5,732 nucleotides of DNA from Oscillospiraceae bacterium (GTDB taxonomy: Bacteria > Bacillota > Clostridia > Oscillospirales > Oscillospiraceae), in assembly GCA_031261245.1 (NCBI GenBank), contig JAISKU010000176.1, positions 1-5,732 on the forward strand. Reading direction: 5' to 3'. This document shows positions 1 to 5,677 of this stretch, one piece after another. Position 1 is the stretch's first letter. Each line of letters begins with the position of its first letter. The notes under the pieces are model-generated. The model did no database searches, was not told the DNA's origin, and saw only the letters and a program-made list of their open reading frames with translations. Position numbers and translations under genes: made by a program.

Positions 1-450
1 GCCGGTTGCACCCACATTATCGCGCACCGTCTCGGCGCGGGCAGTATCAGCGGTGACGAAGTCAAGGCGATTCTGCTGATAAACGCGGGACTGTTTATGC
101 TCAACCTCGCCCTGAGCGGAATATGCTACCTCGCGTCAAGCGTGTTCAACCTCTCAAAGTACGCAATTGCGGTCGGCGGCGGCATCGTCGGCGCAATGCA
201 CCTGATGAGCCTGATGGCAAAGTTCAACGCAAGCTTCGACTGGCTGAAGAGCTTCTCCGTCGTGACGCTGTTCGACATTGACTCGATACTGGCTTCCGCC
301 AATCAGCAGGTGTTCTCGATGACCGGCCACGCGGCGGAAGCGCCGGACGGCGCGGCGTTTATCTGGAAATTCTGCGTACTCGCGGTTATCGGCGTGGTGA
401 CGTACTTCTTGGGCTCGACGCTGTTCGTAAAACGCGATTTGCCGTTGTAG
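1..450 (+). CDS. ABC-2 type transporter permease subunit, C-terminal part (5' end outside window)
   Basis: The reading frame is open from base 1 to the TAG at 448-450, giving 149 codons; the true start lies upstream of the window. The visible part is hydrophobic and fits the last half of an ABC-2 family permease. Membrane segments are likely at residues about 23-48, 54-75 and 120-144, with a soluble extracytoplasmic or interfacial stretch (about 76-118) between the last two. The chain ends in a short positively charged tail, FVKRDLPL, an ending I associate with clostridial ABC-2 permeases of the YhfI/NatB-like kind. Such proteins sit in the cytoplasmic membrane and work with a separate ATPase, usually encoded just upstream, to export drugs, peptides or lipids or to give self-resistance. 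The substrate cannot be read from this piece. The gene is co-directional with the two-component pair 40 bp downstream, which suggests a functional link. The superfamily is fairly sure; the exact subfamily is not. Confidence 0.75.
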   Translation, partial: AGCTHIIAHRLGAGSISGDEVKAILLINAGLFMLNLALSGICYLASSVFNLSKYAIAVGGGIVGAMHLMSLMAKFNASFDWLKSFSVVTLFDIDSILASANQQVFSMTGHAAEAPDGAAFIWKFCVLAVIGVVTYFLGSTLFVKRDLPL

Positions 451-467
451 CACTTTTGTGGTAAAAT
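439..467 (+). promoter_or_regulatory. Candidate sigma-A promoter for the two-component operon
   Basis: A -35 hexamer TTGCCG (439-444) and a -10 hexamer TAAAAT (462-467) are separated by exactly 17 bp, and a TG dinucleotide (459-460) sits one base before the -10 as an extended -10 element. The -35 lies inside the last codons of the upstream permease gene. Transcription would start near 474, leaving a short leader of about 15 nt before the ATG at 490. No terminator is visible between the permease and the response regulator, so read-through from upstream is also possible. Confidence 0.55.
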
Positions 468-477
468 AAAATTCAGC

Positions 478-484
478 GAGGTGA
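478..484 (+). promoter_or_regulatory. Ribosome binding site that fixes the response-regulator start
   Basis: GAGGTGA lies 5 nt before the ATG at 490. The in-frame GTG at 481 falls inside this Shine-Dalgarno sequence, so it cannot sensibly be the start codon; the ATG at 490 is chosen instead. Confidence 0.75.
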
Positions 485-489
485 TTACA

Positions 490-1152
490 ATGTCGGTGAT
501 ACTCGTCGTCGAGGATGACGCAAACATTCGCAAGCTGATAACAACATATCTGAAACGCGACAACCACCGCGTCCTTGAGGCTGCGGACGGCGAAGCCGCG
601 CTCGACGCGCTGGAGCACGAGCATATCGACCTGATGATTGCCGACATTATGATGCCGAAAATGGACGGCTACGAGCTGACGCGCGAGCTTCGCGACGCGC
701 ACTACGATTTCCCGATTCTCATGGTGACGGCGCGGGAGCGCATTGAGGACAAGCGGCAGGGCTTTCTCGCCGGAACGGACGACTATATGGTCAAGCCGAT
801 TGACTTCGACGAGCTGCTGCTGCGCGTCGCCGCGCTACTCCGCCGCGCGAAGATAAACTCCGAGCGCAAAATCACGGTCGGCACGCTCACGCTCGACTAC
901 GACACGCTGACGGTGGGCAGCACAACGCTCCCGCAAAAGGAATTTCAGCTGCTGTTCAAGCTGCTCTCCTATCCGTCGAAAATATTCACGCGCCAGAGCC
1001 TCATGGACGAGATCTGGGGCTACGACACCGACAGCGAGGAGCGCACGGTGGACGTCCACATCAAGCGCTTGCGCGAGAAGTTCGGCGGCGTTCCCGAGTT
1101 TTCCATCGTCACCGTCAAAGGCCTCGGCTACAAGGCGGTGAGGAACGTATGA
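490..1152 (+). CDS. OmpR/PhoB-family response regulator transcription factor
   Basis: This 220-residue protein is a two-domain cytoplasmic response regulator of normal OmpR-family length. The receiver domain (residues 1 to about 118) starts with the acidic cluster E8-D9-D10, carries the phosphoacceptor Asp52 in the segment IADIMMPKMDGYEL, and has the switch residue Thr80 and the conserved Lys102 in MVKPIDFDELL. The C-terminal winged helix (about 128-220) includes the recognition-helix segment around 185-198 (RTVDVHIKRLREKF) and ends with the typical wing KGLGYKAV. It should be phosphorylated by the kinase encoded immediately downstream, whose ATG overlaps this gene's TGA (ATGA, 1149-1152), and then bind DNA as a dimer to control target genes. 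The neighbouring ABC-2 permease is a plausible target, but no binding site is identified. All catalytic residues are present. The family call is firm; the regulon and stimulus are unknown. Confidence 0.96.
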   Translation: MSVILVVEDDANIRKLITTYLKRDNHRVLEAADGEAALDALEHEHIDLMIADIMMPKMDGYELTRELRDAHYDFPILMVTARERIEDKRQGFLAGTDDYMVKPIDFDELLLRVAALLRRAKINSERKITVGTLTLDYDTLTVGSTTLPQKEFQLLFKLLSYPSKIFTRQSLMDEIWGYDTDSEERTVDVHIKRLREKFGGVPEFSIVTVKGLGYKAVRNV

Positions 1153-2165
1153 AAAAGCGGTTTCATTTCAAGTCAATATATCTGCGCTTCGCCGTCATCT
1201 TTCTCAGCATCTGGTGGGGTTTCAACGGCATAACCTTCGGCATAATCATCGGGCTGATGTCCGACGGTCAGCTCGAGGAAATGCGGCGGCTGACCGGCAT
1301 CACCTTTCTCAACGCCGCCGCAATCGGCACGCTTGTAATCCTGCTCGCGCTGCGCGGAATCGTCAAGCCGATAAAAAAACTCTCGAACGCGTCGCGCGAG
1401 GTCGCAAAGGGAAAATTCGACGTGGCGGTCGAGATAGAAAACCGCGACGAGATCGGGCGGCTCGCCGCCGACTTCAACGCTATGGTTCGGGAGATCGGCA
1501 GTCTCGACAAAATGCGCCGCGAGTTCGTGTCCAACGTGTCGCACGAGTTCCGCACGCCGATAACCTCAATTCGCGGCTTTGCGAAGCTGATTGCGGAAAA
1601 CGCGGACGATACCGCCGCCGTCCGTGAGTACGGCGACACGATCGTCCGCGAGAGCGAGCGGCTCATCGCGCTGTCGTCAAACCTGCTGCGCCTGTCCGAG
1701 CTCGACACAAAAACGATTCACAACGAGTCCGTTTTCAATCTTGATGAACAGCTCCGGCAGGTCGTGCTGACGCTTGAGCCGCACTGGGAGCCGAAAAATA
1801 TTGAGTTCGACATAGACTTGCCGGAGGCCAGCTTCACGGGCGACGAGGAGCTTCTGCGTCAGGTGTGGCTGAACCTCATCCAAAACGCGATAAAGTTCTC
1901 GCCCGTCAACGGCGTAATAAAGATTGAACTGAACAAGATCGGCGGCTCCGTCCGCGTGACCGTAACCGATAACGGCGTCGGCATCTCCGCCGAGGAGCTT
2001 CCGCGCATTTTTGACCGCTTCCAAAAGGGCAGCGCGTCAGGCGGAAACGGCCTGGGCCTCGCAATCGCGCAGAAAATTGTCGAGGTCGCGGGCGGCACGA
2101 TATGGGCCGAGAGCGAGGTCGGACGCGGCGCATCGTTCACCGTCGCGCTGCCGACGGGGCGATAG
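1149..2165 (+). CDS. Sensor histidine kinase, HAMP-containing, with minimal extracytoplasmic loop
   Basis: This 338-residue membrane kinase pairs with the preceding response regulator. Two membrane helices (about 12-37 and 51-69) are joined by a loop of only about 13 residues, so there is no room for a periplasmic-type sensor domain. A HAMP linker follows (about 70-118; KPIKKLSNASREVAKGKF and the DEIGRLAADFN segment). The HisKA dimerisation domain has the H-box SHEFRTPITS with phospho-acceptor His132. The HATPase domain shows the N-box around Asn245 (NLIQNAIKFSP), the G1 box DNGVGIS (274-280), the F-box IFDRF (287-291) and the G2 box GGNGLGLAI (298-306). All catalytic boxes are intact. Its ribosome binding site, GGTGAGG at 1137-1143, lies inside the regulator gene, 5 nt before the ATG, and the 4-bp ATGA overlap implies coupled translation. 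The short loop recalls intramembrane-sensing kinases of the LiaS/BceS kind that respond to cell-envelope stress. BceS itself lacks HAMP, so this one is closer in plan to a trimmed classical kinase. The ligand is unknown. Confidence 0.95.
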   Translation: MKKRFHFKSIYLRFAVIFLSIWWGFNGITFGIIIGLMSDGQLEEMRRLTGITFLNAAAIGTLVILLALRGIVKPIKKLSNASREVAKGKFDVAVEIENRDEIGRLAADFNAMVREIGSLDKMRREFVSNVSHEFRTPITSIRGFAKLIAENADDTAAVREYGDTIVRESERLIALSSNLLRLSELDTKTIHNESVFNLDEQLRQVVLTLEPHWEPKNIEFDIDLPEASFTGDEELLRQVWLNLIQNAIKFSPVNGVIKIELNKIGGSVRVTVTDNGVGISAEELPRIFDRFQKGSASGGNGLGLAIAQKIVEVAGGTIWAESEVGRGASFTVALPTGR

Positions 2166-2187
2166 GCGTTTTGCCCGTGTACAAGTG

Positions 2188-2222
2188 AAAAGCCCTGCAA
2201 CCTCGGTGTTGCAGGGCTTTTT
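2188..2222. terminator. Bidirectional rho-independent terminator between convergent genes
   Basis: A perfect 11-bp stem, AGCCCTGCAAC (2191-2201) with GTTGCAGGGCT (2208-2218), closes a 6-nt loop and is extended by three A-T pairs. On the plus strand it ends in TTTTT (2218-2222); on the minus strand the left arm gives TTTT. It lies 22 nt after the kinase stop and 18 nt after the stop of the convergent regulator gene, so it can end both transcripts. Confidence 0.9.
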
Positions 2223-2240
2223 GCAGATTAGAGCGTGTAG

Positions 2241-3713
2241 CTAAACATTTTGGTTCTCGTAGTCGGCGGCGATCAGGGAGCAGAAAAAGTACAGATATGC
2301 CGATGTCGTCTTGTCATATATGTCGACATCGAGAATTTGCTGCGTCTTTTTCAGCCTGTATATCAGCGTGTTGCGATGGATAAAAAGCTCCTTCGCCGTA
2401 TTGGCGATGTGGCTGTTATTCTGCAAAAACGCGTACAGCGTCCTGAAGTTTTCGGTTCCCGACTGCTTGTCGTCGTACACGAGATTGAGCAGCGACGGCA
2501 GCGCCCAGTCCCGCCACTGACACTTCTCCCTGAAAACCTGCACAATCCCCTCAAACGTGAAGTCCTTGAAATCGTGAATCTTCTCTTGCTCCGGCGATTT
2601 GGAAAAGCGAATCGCGTAGTCCGCCTGTAGGAAAAATGTCGGGATATCGATCAGCCTGTCGAAAGGAAAGCTTACGCCGCAGTGGTAATCCCCGAATTCA
2701 ATCAGCTGCTTGATATAGTTCAGCAGCACCGACAGGCGGGTTTGACCGACGCCGAGAATTACAATTATCGAGTTTTTGTAGGGGAACACGACATCATTCG
2801 CCGCATACGCGTGGATGTTGTCGCACAGCCAGTAGTAGGGCATCTCGTCAAAGCCCGCCGCGTCTGAGGAGATTTTTAGCAGGACGAGCTGCGTCGTCTC
2901 GAGCCACTGCACGGACTGGAGAGCGGACACCGTGAGCTCCGCGACGTTCTTGCCGTCGAGCAGATCCACGAGCGAGGAGTATTTCGTATACTTTCCCTCT
3001 ATGCGGTTCTCGGATTTGTTCAGCAGGTCTCCGAATATGTCGCCCACGTAACGCGACAGCTGAAGTACGCTTTCGGAAATTTGCGGAGAGTAGCAGTAGA
3101 GGTAAAGCTTGCCCCACGGTTGTCCGCTCATGAAGCAGTTTACCTGTATCTGATTCGGAAATCTGAAATTATCCTCGGGATACGAGGCGAAAACGATCGG
3201 TTTTATGCTCGTGTCGTCGAGTCTGTCGATTTTTGTCTTGATTCTGCGCATCAGCTCAAGCGGAAAGGTGAGGATTTCCTTCACCGTATCCCACTCATAG
3301 TAGACGTCCTCGCTGGAATACTGCCGTGTGATGGCGTGCAGCTGCAAATTGTTTGAGCCGATGAACATGGGACACTGAAAAACCTCGTGCGCGATATCGA
3401 GAATGGCCTGAAACGGATTCGTCTCCGACAGCGCCATGTACATTCTGCTGCTCCAGCTGCGGTATTTGCGAAAAATCTCTATCACGTGATTTGTTACGGC
3501 AACGATATCCGCGTTCTCTATCGTAATCGTGTTGCGCCCGTGCCGCAGCACGACGTCGTCCCCCTCGCCGCAGATATAGACGTAATCCTCGGAGAGGGCG
3601 CTCCCTTGTGAAAACAGGCGAACGTCCTCGATGGTGCGCGCCCCGCCGTGTACCGAGATTTTGGGGCTGTATTCCGACAACTCGTCATATAGAATCCAAA
3701 CACTCAGCTTCAT
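2241..3713 (-). CDS. PucR/CdaR-type helix-turn-helix transcriptional regulator
   Basis: This 490-residue cytoplasmic protein ends in a PucR-type C-terminal helix-turn-helix (about 424-482), recognised by FLQNNSHIANTAKELF followed by IHRNTLIYRLKKTQQIL. The HRNTLxYRL core is the hallmark of the PucR/CdaR families. Residues about 250-370 look like the degenerate GGDEF-like module of CdaR-type regulators (YHCGVSFPFDRLIDIPTFF then a QADYAIRF helix) and lack a catalytic GGDEF motif. Residues about 100-235 may form a GAF/PAS-like sensor (AHEVFQCPMFIGSNNLQLHAI), and residues 1-90 form a small N-terminal domain I cannot place. The start ATG (3711-3713) has GGGGAG 5 nt upstream on the minus strand; the stop is TAG at 2241-2243. 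The gene diverges from the peptide-binding lipoprotein gene across 217 bp and is its likely regulator. Third codon positions look less GC-biased than in the flanking genes, judged by eye. The effector is unknown; a peptide or a transported nutrient is an inference from context. Confidence 0.88.
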   Translation of the reverse strand: MKLSVWILYDELSEYSPKISVHGGARTIEDVRLFSQGSALSEDYVYICGEGDDVVLRHGRNTITIENADIVAVTNHVIEIFRKYRSWSSRMYMALSETNPFQAILDIAHEVFQCPMFIGSNNLQLHAITRQYSSEDVYYEWDTVKEILTFPLELMRRIKTKIDRLDDTSIKPIVFASYPEDNFRFPNQIQVNCFMSGQPWGKLYLYCYSPQISESVLQLSRYVGDIFGDLLNKSENRIEGKYTKYSSLVDLLDGKNVAELTVSALQSVQWLETTQLVLLKISSDAAGFDEMPYYWLCDNIHAYAANDVVFPYKNSIIVILGVGQTRLSVLLNYIKQLIEFGDYHCGVSFPFDRLIDIPTFFLQADYAIRFSKSPEQEKIHDFKDFTFEGIVQVFREKCQWRDWALPSLLNLVYDDKQSGTENFRTLYAFLQNNSHIANTAKELFIHRNTLIYRLKKTQQILDVDIYDKTTSAYLYFFCSLIAADYENQNV

Positions 3714-3746
3714 AAGAGCTCCCCGCTTTCCTTGATACTAAAATAC

Positions 3747-3774
3747 ACTATATCATGTTTACCCGATTCTGCAA
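3747..3774 (-). promoter_or_regulatory. Candidate promoter of the PucR-type regulator gene
   Basis: Read on the minus strand, TTGCAG (3774-3769) and TATAGT (3752-3747) are separated by 16 bp, with TGA directly before the -10 as an extended -10 element. The transcript would start near 3740, about 27 nt before the ATG. The hexamers are good but this is pattern matching only. Confidence 0.5.
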
Positions 3775-3787
3775 GAAAAAATATCCG

Positions 3788-3804
3788 TTGTACGTAATGT
3801 ACAA
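3788..3804. promoter_or_regulatory. 17-bp dyad, candidate operator
   Basis: TTGTACGTAATGTACAA has perfect 6-bp arms, TTGTAC and GTACAA, around a GTAAT spacer; 7 of 8 symmetric positions pair. Its centre (3796) lies about 56 bp upstream of the predicted regulator start and about 53 bp upstream of a possible start for the binding-protein gene, so a protein bound here could act on both. It is unlikely to be a terminator, since it is AT-rich, short and has no T-run. Confidence 0.5.
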
Positions 3805-3812
3805 AATTAGCG

Positions 3813-3842
3813 TAGTCAAATATGCGAATTGTTGGTTATAGT
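3813..3842 (+). promoter_or_regulatory. Tentative promoter of the solute-binding lipoprotein gene
   Basis: A -10-like TATAGT (3837-3842) is preceded at 18 bp by a weak -35, TAGTCA (3813-3818). Transcription would start near 3849, leaving a leader of about 80 nt. An alternative uses TTGGGA (3855-3860) with TATAGA (3876-3881), but its 15-bp spacing is short. The region from 3714 to 3930 is clearly AT-rich and must contain this gene's promoter, but I cannot settle which element is used. Confidence 0.3.
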
Positions 3843-3848
3843 GACCTA

Positions 3849-3860
3849 TCCCAATTGGGA
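3849..3860. promoter_or_regulatory. 12-bp perfect palindrome, candidate operator
   Basis: TCCCAATTGGGA is a perfect palindrome in otherwise AT-rich DNA. It would sit at the transcription start of the promoter candidate at 3813-3842, or cover the -35 of the alternative one. Either position suits a repressor site for the lipoprotein gene. Its half-site differs from the dyad at 3788-3804, so two different proteins may bind. Confidence 0.45.
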
Positions 3861-3914
3861 AAAATGTGATATTTATATAGAGATTTGAAATTGCATTATC
3901 AATTAAAAAACAAC

Positions 3915-3920
3915 AGGAGG
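3915..3920 (+). promoter_or_regulatory. Strong ribosome binding site of the lipoprotein gene
   Basis: AGGAGG matches the anti-Shine-Dalgarno consensus fully and lies 10 nt before the ATG at 3931. The surroundings are A-rich and poor in structure, as expected for a highly translated binding protein. Confidence 0.85.
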
Positions 3921-3930
3921 AAAACAAAGA

Positions 3931-5538
3931 ATGAAGAAAAACGTAAGAAGTCTGCTCGCCATACTGCTCGTCGCCGTTATGCTCATATCGGTGCTCGCGT
4001 CGTGCGGCAAGAAGGACGAAACCGCAGACCCCGGTACACCGGCGCAGCCCGGCGCATCGGCCACCCCTCCCCCCGCGGACAACGCGCCCCCGGCGCAGTC
4101 CGACGACAGGGAGCTGACGGTCATAATCTCCGGTGACTCAGGCTCGCTGCACCCCCACGCGGCGTCCGCGGCCTTCAACGACCCGATGCGCCATATTTAC
4201 GACGCGCCGTTTGATCCCAAGCTCGACGGAACGCTCGAATGGCTGCTCGTGTCCGAGATGGACACAATCAGCGATATCCAATACACGCTGCACCTCCGCG
4301 AGGGCGTGACCTTCCAGAACGGCAACCCGTTCACGGCGGAGGATTTCGTGTTCTCCATGGAGCTCGCCCGCGACAACACGCAGTTCTTCCTCCAGGTGAA
4401 GGCTGTGGACTTTGAAAAGACGAACATCATCGACGACTACACGGTTGACCTCTGGCTCACGCAGTATGACGTCGGATGTTTCTCGAGCATGATGCTGTTG
4501 TACATGTTTGACAAGGAGTCCTACGACGAGGTCGCGCTTGCCGAGAAGCCGAACGGAACCGGCCCGTATGTCGTGGTCGAGTACGTCGCGAACAGTCACC
4601 TCACCGTGGAGCGCCGCGAGGACTACTGGGGCGGCCCGGCGCCCATAAAGAGGATAAACTTCCTCGTCATAAACGAGCAGTCGCAGAGGGTAAACGCGAT
4701 TCTGACAGGCGACGCCGATTTCAGCGACATACCGATGAAGGACATTGAGTTTGTCGAGTCGCTCGGTACGCACACCATTAAAAAGGGCAATTTCGCGTCC
4801 TCGTACACCGCGTATCTGAATGTGACGCCAAGTGACAGCAACCCGCTCGGCACGCTTGAGGCGCGCAAGGCCGTGATGCACGCGATTGACCGTCAGGCGC
4901 TCGTGGACATGGTACTCAGCGGGCAGAGCACGCTTCCCGCGTGGCCGCTTTCGGAGGGCGCGTTGGACTTTGAGCCGCGTTTCGCGAATATGAGCGACGT
5001 GTACTCGACCGGCTATGACCCCGTGAAGGCAAAAGAGTACGCCGACCGGTCCGGACTTACCGGGAAATCGCTCAGGATTATCACGAACGGCGACGCCACG
5101 TTTGTCGCGATGGCGGAGGTCATACAGAGCAACCTCAAGGAAATCGGCGTGAATGCGGAGATCAAAAACTACGACGCGGCGACGTATTTCAGTCTGCTGA
5201 TGGACGAGAGCAATTTCGAGATCGCGCTCTTCCTGCTGGCGAGCACGCCGAGCGTCGCAATTGATATGCTGGCGATGTATCCGCAGTTTATCCCGCTCGG
5301 CTGGAGCGGGCCCGAGCGCGACAGATACATAGAGATCGGAATGAAGGGCCTCGGAACCCCGGACGCGGCGGTGCGGAGCGATATACTGTACGAAATGCTC
5401 GGGATTTTCGACAACAACCACCCGTGGTTCGCGCTGGCGGAGGCCATCACGCCGAGCGCAATCTCAAATGAGATCGGCGGGGTCGAGTTCTATCTCGGCG
5501 GCAGCTTCCGCTGCTGGCACTGGTATTTTACGGATTAA
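3931..5538 (+). CDS. Family 5 ABC transporter solute-binding lipoprotein (peptide/nickel type, DppA/OppA-like)
   Basis: This 535-residue protein is of usual family length. A lipoprotein signal peptide (basic MKKNVR, a hydrophobic core at about 8-20, lipobox LASC with Cys25) anchors it to the outer face of the cytoplasmic membrane. A flexible Pro/Ala/Thr/Asp-rich linker (about 26-58) follows. The SBP_bac_5 fold then starts near residue 60 and reaches close to the C-terminus. The family signature is at residues 122-142 (LREGVTFQNGNPFTAEDFVF), with supporting segments GTGPY (209-213), a DYWGG stretch (231-235), ARKAVMHAIDRQALV (311-325) and GYDPVKAKEY (361-370). Such proteins capture oligopeptides, dipeptides, nickel chelates or related solutes and deliver them to a two-permease, two-ATPase importer. 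Substrate cannot be told from sequence alone; its divergent PucR-like neighbour and the open frame downstream point to the first gene of an importer operon. The start is fixed by AGGAGG and the signal peptide. The TAA stop is at 5536-5538. Confidence 0.95.
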   Translation: MKKNVRSLLAILLVAVMLISVLASCGKKDETADPGTPAQPGASATPPPADNAPPAQSDDRELTVIISGDSGSLHPHAASAAFNDPMRHIYDAPFDPKLDGTLEWLLVSEMDTISDIQYTLHLREGVTFQNGNPFTAEDFVFSMELARDNTQFFLQVKAVDFEKTNIIDDYTVDLWLTQYDVGCFSSMMLLYMFDKESYDEVALAEKPNGTGPYVVVEYVANSHLTVERREDYWGGPAPIKRINFLVINEQSQRVNAILTGDADFSDIPMKDIEFVESLGTHTIKKGNFASSYTAYLNVTPSDSNPLGTLEARKAVMHAIDRQALVDMVLSGQSTLPAWPLSEGALDFEPRFANMSDVYSTGYDPVKAKEYADRSGLTGKSLRIITNGDATFVAMAEVIQSNLKEIGVNAEIKNYDAATYFSLLMDESNFEIALFLLASTPSVAIDMLAMYPQFIPLGWSGPERDRYIEIGMKGLGTPDAAVRSDILYEMLGIFDNNHPWFALAEAITPSAISNEIGGVEFYLGGSFRCWHWYFTD

Positions 5539-5567
5539 TACTCTTTCATAGCTGATTGCACACTATA

Positions 5568-5604
5568 TGCCCGGAGCCGCTCCTCCGAGGAGAGGCTCCG
5601 GGCA
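5568..5604 (+). terminator. Strong intercistronic hairpin after the lipoprotein gene (partial terminator or mRNA-stabilising element)
   Basis: TGCCCGGAGCC (5568-5578) pairs perfectly with GGCTCCGGGCA (5594-5604). Inside, after one G/A mismatch, CTCCT and AGGAG pair around a 3-nt loop, giving 16 base pairs in all. The sequence after it, GTCAAATTTAG, lacks a real T-run, so complete intrinsic termination is doubtful. It starts 30 nt after the lipoprotein stop and 74 nt separate it from the next start codon. A hairpin here would typically protect the 3' end of the binding-protein message and limit read-through into the transporter genes. Confidence 0.65.
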
Positions 5605-5677
5605 GTCAAATTTAGAAAGACCAGCTATAAAAAGTCAATAGGGAAATGAGAAAAAACCAAGCAGTAGGAAAGGAGAG

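Noticed and set aside
481..489. GTG at 481 as the response-regulator start
   Set aside because: This GTG is part of the GAGGTGA ribosome binding site for ATG 490, and the receiver domain begins normally at the ATG (MSVILVVEDD).
154..702. A 182-codon minus-strand open frame
   Set aside because: It spans the end of the permease gene, an intergenic promoter and the start of the response regulator, all well supported on the plus strand; the product is Arg/His-rich with no domain.
1214..1627. A plus-strand open frame inside the histidine kinase gene
   Set aside because: It is out of phase with the kinase, extremely Arg-rich and low in complexity; the kinase frame carries all catalytic motifs.
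3807..3820. Catabolite-response-element-like sequence around TTAGCGTAGTCAAA
   Set aside because: The central CG and the CA half fit, but the left half of the consensus is poorly matched, and one weak match in AT-rich DNA is not enough to claim CcpA control.
4138..5421. A 427-codon open frame on the minus strand, opposite the binding-protein gene
   Set aside because: It lies wholly antisense to a clear family-5 binding protein, its product is rich in Arg/His/Val with no recognisable domain, and it has no convincing ribosome binding site. GC-rich codon usage on the plus strand removes stop codons from this frame.
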